A stretch of 64,000 nucleotides of DNA from Liriodendron chinense (lineage: Eukaryota; Streptophyta; Magnoliopsida; Magnoliales; Magnoliaceae), in assembly GCA_003013855.2 (NCBI GenBank), contig PVNU02002850.1:1-64000 (forward strand). Direction: 5' to 3'. Position 1 is the stretch's first letter. Each line of letters begins with the position of its first letter. Below the pieces are notes generated by a model, which saw only the letters and a list, made by a program, of their open reading frames with translations, made no database searches and was not told where the DNA came from. Shown in pieces: positions 54,740-64,000 of the stretch. The translations under genes were made by a program, and so were the position numbers.

Positions 54740-54761
54740 CCTCTTAGCCCTAGCTAAGAGG
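54740..54761 (-). other. Conserved 22-nt stem-loop (E, 5' LTR)
   Basis: Perfect arms CCTCTTAGC/GCTAAGAGG with loop CCTA. Confidence 0.8.
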
Positions 54762-54918
54762 TTTAGCCGTTCATGATCCAAGGAAACATGAAACAAATAA
54801 GAAAAACATAAAACAGTAAAACAAACTAGAAGGAGTTGTGGAACTCCAAAATCCACTTTCGCCACCTCCAACCTTGCTTAAACTCTTCTAAGATACCCTC
54901 GGAATAATCCCTAGGTGT

Positions 54919-54928
54919 CCTTTTATAG
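54919..54928 (-). promoter_or_regulatory. TATA box of element E 5' LTR
   Basis: The minus strand reads CTATAAAAGG. Confidence 0.7.
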
Positions 54929-55026
54929 TGGGGAGGCTTCGCAACTTCGGAAACTTCCAGATTTTGCGTAAGAGTACGCAGTGCGCAAAGAATTTCGGGA
55001 CTTGTAGAAAACGTTTCGTTACGCAG

Positions 55027-55278
55027 GCGACCGGTCGCACGACCGGTCGCAGTGGCTGAACGACCGGTTGCAGATACTGGACGACCGGTCTCAAAATGGC
55101 AAAAAAGTGTCCAGTGAGTTTTGGGGATTTTCAACTTAGAAAAATAATTTAAAGACCGGTCGCACGACCGGTCGTGAACAGTCCAGAGAGTTGTGGCCTC
55201 TGGGTCTCCTCTGTTGCATGTGCAGACCGGTCGGACGATCGGTCCTTGTCCTTGGACGACCGGTCTGACGACCGGTCG
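55027..55278 (-). promoter_or_regulatory. U3 palindrome array of element E (5' LTR)
   Basis: Same unit type as at 48890, one unit fewer. Confidence 0.82.
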
Positions 55279-55511
55279 TGGGCACCTTCTGCTTTCTTTC
55301 TTCTTTTCTCTGACTTCTTTCTTTCATTCTTTGACGCTTAGCCCCTTTTATCTTCTTTGCTTCTAACTTGCATCTTTAAGTCTTCAATTGATGCTTCCTC
55401 TCTCTCATCCTACAATCACAAATCCATGCATTAGTTTAGTCTATAAACCATAACAACAAGCATAATGAGTGATGAATTGGGGTTAGAATATGCACAATTA
55501 AGAGCTCAACA

Positions 55512-55631
55512 ACGATCCAAGGAAGAAGAGGCTGGCCCTTTCCCTCTCCTTCGTCGAAGACCATTTGAAGAGGAGAATTCAGAAGGATTCTCCCCTATAG
55601 GTATTAGAGCAGCACTCGAAGAAGAAGACAT
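55512..55631 (-). pseudogene. Element T antisense gene, N-terminal part
   Basis: The minus strand from ATG at 55631 reads MSSSSSAALIPIGENPSE, then a basic stretch RRRRGKG, and reaches E's duplication in frame with MGDPSTLTL at 42015. No stop lies between the ATG and the E insertion. E therefore split a protein-coding exon. The Ser-rich start is typical of low-complexity N-termini. Confidence 0.6.
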
Positions 55632-55710
55632 TAATGGAGAAAAAACTTACAGGTGGGAGATAGAGCAAAGGAAGGGGAACACGAAGGCAAGCATTACGCA
55701 AACGGCTAAA

Positions 55711-55830
55711 GCGATTAGGGTTTCTCTTCTTCAAGCAAATGTTGCTGTGAGAAGCAACCTACAATACGAGCAATGGATACATATACACGGGCAATCATCA
55801 CAACTTTACACACGTCGTCTCCCTATTTAG
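55711..55830 (-). promoter_or_regulatory. Possible promoter/5' UTR of the T antisense gene
   Basis: The minus strand shows CTAAATAGGG (55821-55830), then about 100 bp later GAAACCCTAATCGC (55711-55724), a usual plant 5' UTR start, about 80 bp before the ATG at 55631. This would be an internal minus-strand promoter within a plus-strand element. Confidence 0.35.
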
Positions 55831-55831
55831 T

Positions 55832-57170
55832 TTTAAATTCAAAAAGGCATGCCGCATTAAACGTGAGACACGCATCGGACGCATGTCCTCCCGATGAAGG
55901 CAAACGGCATGTCGCATTAAATGATCTAACACTTCATATGGAGAGAAAACGTAGGCCCCCTGTCTTTTCCCAAATTTTCCTACGGCTACAACTTCTCGGA
56001 AGAAGGGCCCTGGCAATTAAGCATTTATTCAAACGTGACGCACAACATTCACGTTTCTAGTTGAAGCAGAAGGAACTCGGGTCGGATTAGACCGATAATC
56101 TCGGCCAACCCGACCTGACCAACGCTTGGATTTCGTCCTTGATAAAGTAACCACGATCGTCAATCAGCACTTTCTGCCAGCTCGGATACATGACAAAGTA
56201 AAGTTTACGATTAACCAAACAAAATTATTATTTCATTTATATGGGGTAATGCATTACAGAGACCCGCATGGGGTAAATTACATTCTCAAGATCAAAGCCT
56301 CCCAGATAAGTTTCATTCTGAAGATCAACGCCTTCCGGTAAACGTGATTTCGAATGAAAGGTTTCCCAAAGAAAGGGAACATCAAAGAAGGAAAAAGTGG
56401 CTGGACGCTCCCACCATCGACCTCATCTTCATCTTCTTGCCCGAGGGAGCCTCTTTCAGAGTCACTTTTCACCCCGAGGAAGGAGATAGGAAGTGGCTCA
56501 TACTCCTCCGATGTAAATAGTTGTCACACTAGAGGTAGGTATCGGCTAAGCGTGGCTATCACGTTATAAGGCGACAATGCCCTTTCTTTGGACATTAGTT
56601 TCTTCGCGAAGGGCAAAAAACCGCAATGGAAGTAGGAAACGACAGAGACGCCTCTGCACAACAATTCCCACACCACATGCAGATTTCTACGAAGCATGGA
56701 CACCATCTTATGAGCATCCTTCAGCAAGATCCCTTGCACTCCTTGCACGAGTAACCGTGCCTCATGTTTGTATTTTGCGAAAAAGATATCTCCCCAGGCA
56801 GAAATCTCTATGGAAGATGGAGGATCTCTGTCCTCCCAAAAATTGGGAAGAAACAGAACTAGATTAATTGAAACCATGGAAGTTTTCTTGCGAAGCTTGA
56901 GTCAGGAATAAAGGCTAAGGATCCTATTTTATGGGACTCATCGTGACTGCTTCGACTCCTAAAGATGTCACGCGTCAACACCTGGTGGGTTACCTCGTTT
57001 CGTCTTTCGAGAACAATAAATGAGAATAGGAAAACCAGAGCCCGCATTAACACCAGGTATGGAAGAAATCCTGTCACGTATCGTACTACCAATCTTCAAA
57101 GATGATGTGAAAATCGAATGCCAATACATTTTTTTCTTCTTGCTCTCAAATCAATCGAAATTGGACTTGA
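55832..57170. other. Element T 3' region, no recognised gene
   Basis: Between the antisense gene's 5' end and the polypurine tract. Open stretches exist on both strands (for example minus 56524-56877) but show no recognisable domain. Confidence 0.4.
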
Positions 57171-57182
57171 GAGCAGGGGGAC
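57169..57182 (+). other. Element T polypurine tract
   Basis: GAGAGCAGGGGGAC directly precedes TGACTATTATGGG, the proposed LTR start. Confidence 0.65.
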
Positions 57183-57946
57183 TGACTATTATGGGTTAAT
57201 TTGGGATGCCCCATACTTACCTGGTCGAAGCTACACACGAATGTGAACTGACATTCTCTACTTCCATGCCCAAATGCTCAAACGCTAGGGATAGCTGCGT
57301 TCGTACTTTGCTAATGTTTGCTTGCTTATTCGATATAAGCGATTGGCATTCTTCGGTACACGACTGACCTCTCCGGGTTGGAGCGGTCGGTATCTCTCAC
57401 CCGATCACACCTGAATAATCACCTACTTCTCTCACCCGCGACCGACCCCTAACGGGCGGACTTGCTAATTGACCATAACCGATGGAGCGCCACCCCCCAA
57501 ATGACCAAAACTCAATCGCGTGTTCCGTAAGTCATAGGATTCACCTTTCCACTAATATGAGGGATATCCGCACTGCGCAGATAATCTCGCCAATCTCTAC
57601 AAAACAATCACGTATCTACCCATGATCTTGACCCATCCAAAGTAGGAGATAAATCTTGATAGCAAGTAAGATCCTACTCGAATACGGTAACAATATACAT
57701 TATAAATATCCCTCCGTGCTACGATTAAAGGTATGCATACAGAAATACTAAGACTCATTCCTCTTCGGTGATTATCCTACATCCACTAACTTAGGCATCG
57801 TAGGGCCATCAGCTAGAACCACCGCCGGTCATCTAACCCTTGGTGGTATTTGCAGGTTCCAGCTCGCACATCTTCCTAATCATCCATCAATCCAACGGCA
57901 AAGATTCAAGTTGGTCCCTGATCAACTAGTTGATCTACGATCAACA
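57183..57946 (+). repeat. Element T 3' LTR (about 764 bp)
   Basis: Starts TGACTATTATGGG after the polypurine tract and is proposed to end GATCTACGATCAACA. It contains TTATAAATAT at 57709-57718 and CTAACTTAGGCATCGTAGGG, which resembles a motif common in Tat LTRs. The 5' copy is outside the window, so the end is uncertain. Confidence 0.62.
57709..57718 (+). promoter_or_regulatory. TATA box of element T LTR
   Basis: TTATAAATAT within the LTR, plus strand. Confidence 0.55.
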
Positions 57947-59303
57947 TTTGGTGACGAGATTTAACGTCAACACTATACATGCGCCCGGGAGGAGGTCCTT
58001 CTCTTTCTCAAACTTTGGCAACATGCTCCCACCAACCTAGTCTAAGCGCATGTGTCATACCACATGCGCCTGGACGTCCTTCCCTAGCCTGCAACTCTGA
58101 AAACTGCACTGCACATCTCTCTGCACTGCATACCTGCACACATGCATTACATTGTACGACTTATTTACATAAAAATGGTTTCCATTTACTTTAAGTTATT
58201 TATGTAAATAAGGAAGTACCCCCATTTGGATTCAATAAAAAATACTAAAAAAATAAATTCTGAACAATGAAGATTTTGATTTTCCATCCGAAGTACAAAT
58301 CGCAACTTTTTGGCACTCCCTAAAAAGTTCATCTTTTGAATGGAGGGTTTTTCTTTGAATCTAAATTGTCCAAAAAATCTGAAATACCCTAATTAGGATA
58401 AAACAACAAAGAGCGGTAAAATATTTATAATATTTTACGGTCGATCTGTGGATATATTAAAAATCTAGATTTTTACTTAGAATTTTCAAGCATCGAAATG
58501 ACTAGAATATCGTTTTAGTGCAAATTGATACAGAAATGGATCTATAACTTGATAATGTTCCTTGCCTCATGCATCAACAATCATTTTTGCTTAATAAATC
58601 ATTCACTTGGTGTTAATCATTGTTGTTAATCATAAATCAGTACAATTAAGCGTTAAATAGGCCCAGTACTTAGTCATTTGCGACCCTGAAAAGTGCCCTG
58701 ACGGCCCAAAGATTAACTGACGCAAAGCTAGATTTAACATCCTCCTATTATAAGGCAACTAAATCAAGCATTTGTGAGACACTAATCCCCACCGTTTATC
58801 GATTATCGGCATAAACAGGCATGTATCAGCCCCGATACTTAGCCATTCTCAGGCCCAGAAATGTGCAATCCAGCTCATCGAGCTTGAACTCTTGAAGAAA
58901 TATAGCTCGACACAGCCCATCCGAGTGATCTAATCTCTCGAAGTATCTCGATCATTAACAATAATGTGGTTAAAATAAGGATATCCATAAAGTGGATTAA
59001 CCGAATCAAGTGTATAATTCACCTGATGCACTAAACATCAAACATAGTGCAATCCTTTTTCAAGCATGCAATACAGATCAAGCATATTTACTTTATACTC
59101 CTCATATCCACTACATGAACTCTATTCATCCCGGATTGAAGCCTGAAACTAAATCAAAGGGGCCATGGTTATCATCGAAAATCATAATCAAAGAGTTCTA
59201 AAACATCTGAAACACTTATTATGAACTATTATCGCTGAAACCAGTTGATGTACTGCCCATCTAAAGCGGAGTCCGTTAGTTGAGCAGCTCAGGTAGTTAC
59301 GGT
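57947..59303. other. Unassigned A/T-rich region
   Basis: No gene or element recognised. The only structure seen is the inverted repeat at 58160-58212. Confidence 0.4.
58160..58212. repeat. Short inverted repeat (hairpin)
   Basis: Arms CTTATTTACATAAA (58160-58173) and TTTATGTAAATAAG (58199-58212) are perfect over 14 bp with a 25-bp loop. Could be a small foldback; no target duplication is evident. Confidence 0.6.
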
Positions 59304-59790
59304 GTGTCTTCCTGTAGTCACCCATCCACAGCAACGGTCACTAGCACTGTGTTGCACCACCCAACAGCTATAATGTGTCTTCTTGCGGTCACCCATCCAC
59401 AACGACGGTTCCTGACACTGTGTTGTATCATTTAACAGCCATGATGTGTCATCCTGTGGTCACCCATCCGCAGCAATGGTCACTAACATTGTGTTATACC
59501 ATTTAGCATCCATGATGCGTCTTCCTGTGGTCACCCGTCTGCAGTGACGGTCACTAGCACTGTGTTCTACCGTATGGTAGCCATAATATGTCTTCCTGCA
59601 GTCACCCATCCACAGCGATGGTCACTGGCACTGTGTTGAGCATGGGAACCATGGCGTGTCTTCCTGCGGTCACCCGTCCACAATGACGGTCGCTGGCACT
59701 GTGTTGCACTACATGAGTATTGTGACATGTCTTCCTACGGTCACCCGTCCTCAGCGACGATCACTGGCGCTGTGTTACATGACTCAGTTA
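59304..59790. repeat. Minisatellite, seven units of about 71 bp
   Basis: Seven head-to-tail units beginning GTGTCTTCCTG(T/C)GGTCACCC and containing GACGGTCACTGGCACTGTG, diverged by roughly 15-25% from each other by eye. No ORF runs through it. Confidence 0.85.
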
Positions 59791-59819
59791 AAATCCTGAC
59801 TATTTCTCAACTATGAACG

Positions 59820-60378
59820 CCCGAAAGAACATAGGACAGACATTTAACTTGTCTAAACGATGGCTCGGTTCATAAGAAACTTGAAACTTGGTCTCTATGA
59901 TCGTGAACTCAAAGACCATAGTCCCCGATGACTTAGTCACCTGCTAGATCTATCCGGGCCTCTTTCCGAACACTCCATCTATTGTACAACTATCATTCAT
60001 AGTGGAATCTTTGTCGCTTTGTGCCGTGGTTTTCTCCTATAAGGATTTCCACATAAAAATCTTTATGTTGTTTGTGTTGTGTTTTACTCGTGTTTATGCT
60101 CTTTCAATGCTTTATTTAATTTAACTATGACGCATGCATATATTTACTTTTGCCTTTTAATCAAGGGTGAACATTCATTAATGTAATTAAGGGTTCGTGA
60201 CCAGTTCACAGCCTGTAATGTAAAAGATCTCAGATCTCTAGAATAAAATTCTCCTTGTGATACCTCCTCTTGTGTACTTTGTGAATGCTTATGATTGTCT
60301 ATGAATGTCTCTATACTTAAAAACTCCCCAGAACAAGGAAACACAAGAAAGCTGCCTTGCGCATTTTTTAGTTCTAAC
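59820..60378 (+). repeat. Possible degraded copia LTR end
   Basis: Contains TTTCTCCTATAAGGATTTCCAC, reminiscent of copia LTR R/U5 regions. It ends TTCTAACA before GTAGGCATTATCGCGAGC, a possible decayed GTGGTATCAGAGC primer site. No start was found. Confidence 0.3.
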
Positions 60379-61510
60379 AGTAGGCATTATCGCGAGCAAA
60401 TTTGACACTTAATCGCAATTTTGTTCCATGATTTAACCAAACTGTGTAAGACTTAGACCCATTGGAATTTAGTTCATTTGGTCGAATATCTGTTAGGTTG
60501 TTCAAATATATGTCAATTTGGCACAATTTTGATAGTAGTTACGACCCATTGCTCTCATACGTGGGTATGATATACGCAACCAAATTGTGGGAATCTTTAA
60601 GGAATGAACATATTTATAAAATCACACTATGGTAAGGAACCTCAACCAATAAAATAATGAATATGAAATAGTAAATTTAAGAATAATGGTAAGAGATTGA
60701 AATTCGATAATTTGATTAGGCAGTGGGTTTGTACTACAAAATGCATGCTAATAACAGTATAGGATAAGTGTAAGGGAGGAAGGTAAGTACCTTTTTCAAA
60801 CAGAGAAGGGGATGGGAAGAAATGGAGGCAAACATGGACAAAGAGGGGGAATTGCAGAAATGGAGGTAGACACCTAATGCTCTAAATAGTAACCCCTATA
60901 GACTAATTTCTAATGACAATCAAACACCCACTTTCAATTTTGTATGCTTCTAGTCACATTTGAATGAGTAATTTCAAAAAATGTTGAATAATCAGAAAAA
61001 TAAAGAAGAAAAGAAATGGTAAAATCTCTACATGGAACAAGATTGAGGAAAAAACAAACAAATCTAATGAGGGTTAAAAAGCAGGAAAAAGATTGTGGGA
61101 GAAGATTACCAGAAGATCTTAGAGTGCAAAGGGTCTAATCGAGACCAACGGCGTCGACGGAGGATGCCACTGAATAGACACTAAAATGCTACTAGAATAA
61201 TGGGACGCCGGATAGATCAAAGGTTAGGTTTGACGACCGGCTGTGAAAATGACTAGGGTTTTGACAGGGGCTAGATGCGGATCGAGCTTGGTGCGGACAC
61301 TTAACACGGCTAGGGTTTTGTCAGGGGTTGGGTGTGGAGAACGGATTTTGGGTTTTTTATCGGTGGATCCAGGGTCCTCACCTAATTCGGTCCCTAGTTT
61401 TTCATCCATTGCACGTAAGTTCCACATGACCATCTCTCCAACTGGCAGCTACCACGTAGGGGTAACATCTTAGTTAGGGTTACCCGGGTAACACCTAATC
61501 CACGCCCACA
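60379..61510. other. Unassigned region
   Basis: No supported gene. A partial direct repeat (ACTAGGGTTTTGACAGGGG / GCTAGGGTTTTGTCAGGGG) lies at about 61250-61325. The minus strand has gene-leader-like AAAACCCTAG strings but no convincing exon. Confidence 0.35.
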
Positions 61511-63253
61511 TGTAACGCCTCAAAATTTAGACTCTCGTGGATGACACGATTGGCCAAATTTTTTAGTGTTAACTCATATGTGTTAGGGTTGCGTTTCCAC
61601 GCATTCACCCGTAAACACATACATTTGTGGCATTCATATCATAACGACGGAAAATTAATGTTCTTATTCCATAACTTTCTACTCTAGATTCTCAATCAAA
61701 TGTACAAAAAAAAATCATGTCCAACTCAATGTTTTAGCTAGTGTCTTTCTAAGAGACTTATTACATAATCAAAGGAAATCAAATTTACTCTAATAAAAAA
61801 CTAGACAAAAAAATCTTCATGCTACTTCGGCTTCATCGTCTGCCATTTGCTGCCACGAGCCTTTATACTCCTCACCTTGTAAATCGGCCTCATCTACTAG
61901 ATCGTTACCTGCGATGTCTGGAATGGTGTTTTAAAAACACTGTCCCAGAAGGACGTGAGTTACTCGCGATCAACTCAGTAAGGGTCACCCACCAAGAATA
62001 GCACAACAATATTAAAACACAAAGAGCATACCCAATTCAAAACACGCATGAGAAATCAGGTTTAATGCAATGCATGATATGCATGCTCTCTCTAAGGCAC
62101 CCTGACTAATGAGACGGGACTTAATCCAACTCTTCTCACTAGTCATGAGTCACCAGAGTCCACCATGAAGCAGGTAATTCCACAACTTCATGTCAACAAA
62201 CCCAGCCAATGGAGGTGATAGTAACCCACCACACTACCATAAGCTAGCGTCGTAGCGCCCGCAGGGCTGACCCACCAAGTCGGGTCCCGTGCATGCATGA
62301 TTAGTTTCATATTTATTTAAGTAGTTTAACACACAGTCAATTTAATGATGTTTAAGATCAACGGTCGCTCTTTACCCCATCCCACGGTTCATCATGACGT
62401 AGAATAGTCATTTCCCTTCAACGGAGGCCAACCGTGAAAGGGCGTACACATTATAGTCAAGACAAGGCACATGGCACGCAATTATTAACAATTTCTCAAG
62501 GATTCATCTCAAACATCCACTCTTAGATCCGTTGGCAACTCACCAACAATACATTCATATAGCTTTGCTAAAATATTCCATCCAACACAATCCTCATGGT
62601 TCAATTCTCTTTAACGTATAATTATATTACTTATGGGGCAAAGGGCTTCCACTGATTAAGCATTCGCATGAGTAATCCCATATCACATAACACCCTATTC
62701 ATCATATATACCATAAGCATGTAAACATCATTTCTTAAGCATAAACTTCACATATATCTCATGTAAGCATGTATAATGTCATGATTTCATTTTCAAAACA
62801 CACATCACACATTATGTTTCATATCTAATAAAAATTCAACAAGAGTTTATTAAAGTATTCCATACATCAACTCATGTTCACATGGAAAAAAATTCAATAA
62901 TCATAGATCACATATAACAACGTAGCAAAAACTCCCTATACTATGCATAAGATGGTTAAATGAATCAATATTATTGTGGCTATGCTTTGAAGGAAATCCT
63001 TACCTCTAATATTGGTAGATTCGAGGTATTGTCAGAGTCATGAAAACCCTCCTAAGTTCAACCCTAACATGTTTAACATAGATTATATGGTTAGGATGTG
63101 ATCTTTACAAATGATCGCCTATGATTAGATCTCTATCTATGGTTAGAGAGTAGGGATAAATCTAGGAAATAAATGTGACTTACCACTTCTCAACAGCAGA
63201 TCTGGAAGGAAAAGGAATAGCAACGTAGAAGTAACAGCAAGAGAACGTGGGTT

Positions 63254-63344
63254 CTCCTCTCTCTCTCCTCCCACAATCTCTCTCTCTCTCTACTATTGAT
63301 CTCTCTCTCTCTCTCTCTGTATTGTCCATCTCTTTCTCTCTCTT
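63254..63344. repeat. (CT)n/(GA)n-rich tract
   Basis: Interrupted CT repeats, GA-rich on the minus strand, just downstream of the TATA-like box in minus orientation. Confidence 0.85.
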
Positions 63345-63379
63345 AGGGTTTTCTATAGAGTAGAGGACGTCTAAGGGAG

Positions 63380-63389
63380 CCATATATGG
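63380..63389 (-). promoter_or_regulatory. TATA-like box of the long LTR
   Basis: CCATATATGG (self-complementary), followed on the minus strand by AAAACCCTAAG and the GA tract. Confidence 0.45.
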
Positions 63390-64000
63390 AGCTCCGAAGT
63401 CGATGCAACGTAAAATGGAATTGGTTTCCTAATTGGAGAAGGAAAGTAGTGGGTCCTCCTCTAACGACCTACGTCTCATGGAGACCATCCAAGGGAAAGG
63501 TAGGGTCCATAAGAAGTCATAGTTTCAACCCCGAGCACCCATGCAAAGGAACGGCCCCGATCTAGATCATTTTTTAAGGCAATGGCTTTGAATGTTGAGA
63601 GTGTAGCGGGCCATATGGATCGCAGGAAGTAGCAAAACTTTGGGGGCATGGGTTTTGGTGGAGTGCAAAACTAATGGACGGAATGGATCTGGTTGTGGGG
63701 CCCATCCTGGAAGACGGTGTGGGTCACCCAGATGGCAGTGGGCGGACGCTATTACAGCGTCCACCGAAGAAGAAAGAAGAGAAAAAAAAACTTTTACATA
63801 AAGGTAACGCACGGGCTTGACAGGTGGGGTCCATTGTGATGGATCGGAGTCTTTTGCTCCATCCAATAGGTCAGTGAGATTAAAATAACCATTGACGTAA
63901 AATGTGGGATAATTCTGAGCTAAGGTGGGCCGTTTATTGGCTATTTTCTGTTCGGGACATTTGTACTATGATCTAAGGGCCGAAATTTGACGTGTACGGT

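Larger units (their letters stand above)
42027..55511 (-). mobile_element. Athila-type element E, pol-less mosaic, host of element J
   Basis: LTRs 42027-49414 (interrupted by J) and 53998-55511. Target duplication ACGAT at 42022-42026 and 55512-55516, inside T's antisense gene. The internal region (49415-53997) has A-like leader, gag and 3' non-coding parts, but a B-like protease and tail in place of A's protease-RT-RNase H-integrase. The primer site is mutated (gtccacggcaacggcacca, 53973-53991). Confidence 0.93.
53998..55511 (-). repeat. Element E 5' LTR (1514 bp)
   Basis: Starts TGTTCGCTTCTCC and ends GAGCTCAACA. Shorter than its partner through a deletion near 54133 and loss of one palindromic unit near 55155. 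Confidence 0.93.
61511..64000 (-). repeat. Long LTR fragment, probable Del/Tekay chromovirus
   Basis: The minus-strand end reads TTTTGAGGCGTTACA, the usual end of Del/Tekay LTRs. It is not followed by a tRNA-Met primer site, so this is a 3' or solo LTR. A TATA-like CCATATATGG at 63380-63389 with a GA-rich leader gives the same orientation. The U3 end lies beyond the window, so length exceeds 2.49 kb. Assignment is from memory of the end sequence. Confidence 0.45.

Noticed and set aside
55465..55830. Plus-strand 121-codon ORF
   Set aside because: It starts in E's LTR and runs antisense through the N-terminal exon of T's minus-strand gene; no domain and no conservation in frame.
57945..57970. 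Primer-site-like TTTGGTGACGAG after T's LTR, suggesting a second tandem element
   Set aside because: It follows a 3' LTR, matches no tRNA end I can name, and no internal Tat sequence follows.
58160..58212. MITE
   Set aside because: The 14-bp arms enclose only 25 bp and no target duplication is seen.
61224..61473. Overlapping ORFs on both strands, possibly a host gene exon
   Set aside because: No recognised domain; a small direct repeat explains part of the openness; no clear splice sites.

Overview
This window is plant nuclear DNA made almost entirely of nested LTR retrotransposons. No convincing host gene, rRNA, tRNA gene or CRISPR array was found. The lineages present (Athila and Tat Ty3/gypsy, Sirevirus-type Ty1/copia, and a probable Del/Tekay chromovirus LTR) are plant-restricted, so the source is a flowering plant; the species cannot be told from the sequence. 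Elements are lettered here for convenience: T (Tat, + strand); A, B, E, F and H (Athila type, all - strand); C, G, J and K (Sirevirus-type copia).

Layout. Positions 1-725 are part of a copia LTR (C). Athila element B (726-18864, TSD CCGGT) is inserted in C, and a very young Athila element A (810-11206, TSD TGGGT) is inserted in B's left LTR. C resumes at 18865-19470 and lies inside copia LTR G (19471-21004). G lies inside the LTR of Athila element H (21005-29610). H is followed by a reverse transcriptase fragment of T (29611-29796). Athila-like element F (29797-37275, TSD GCAAT) is inserted in that RT gene and itself carries a solo copia LTR K (34332-36400, TSD GAGAA). T resumes at 37276-42026 with RT/RNase H, a second RNase H, integrase and an antisense gene. 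Element E (42027-55511, TSD ACGAT), which contains the gag-only copia element J (42328-48118), splits that antisense gene. T ends with its antisense exon, polypurine tract and 3' LTR (55512-57946). The rest is low-information sequence, a 71-bp minisatellite (59304-59790) and part of a long minus-strand LTR (61511-64000). The inferred insertion stack is six deep: T > H > G > C > B > A.

How the genes relate. A is the only near-complete element. It has gag-protease-RT-RNase H-integrase, with one frameshift and one nonsense codon. H is an old, degraded relative. B, E and F lack RT and integrase. They instead carry a shared C-terminal tail after protease (B, E) or after a protease remnant (F), and presumably move using enzymes from A-like elements. 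E is a mosaic: an A-like backbone in which a B-like protease-tail cassette replaces the protease-to-integrase part of pol.

Points of most interest: (1) nearly every LTR of both superfamilies carries a palindrome array just upstream of its TATA box, with the same GACCGGTC core in Athila and copia elements; (2) the tail domain of the pol-less elements; (3) the repeat-motif protein of F; (4) the two-breakpoint mosaic E; (5) a conserved non-coding block and a conserved LTR stem-loop in all the Athila elements. All identities and domain calls come from reading the sequence; no database search was possible.
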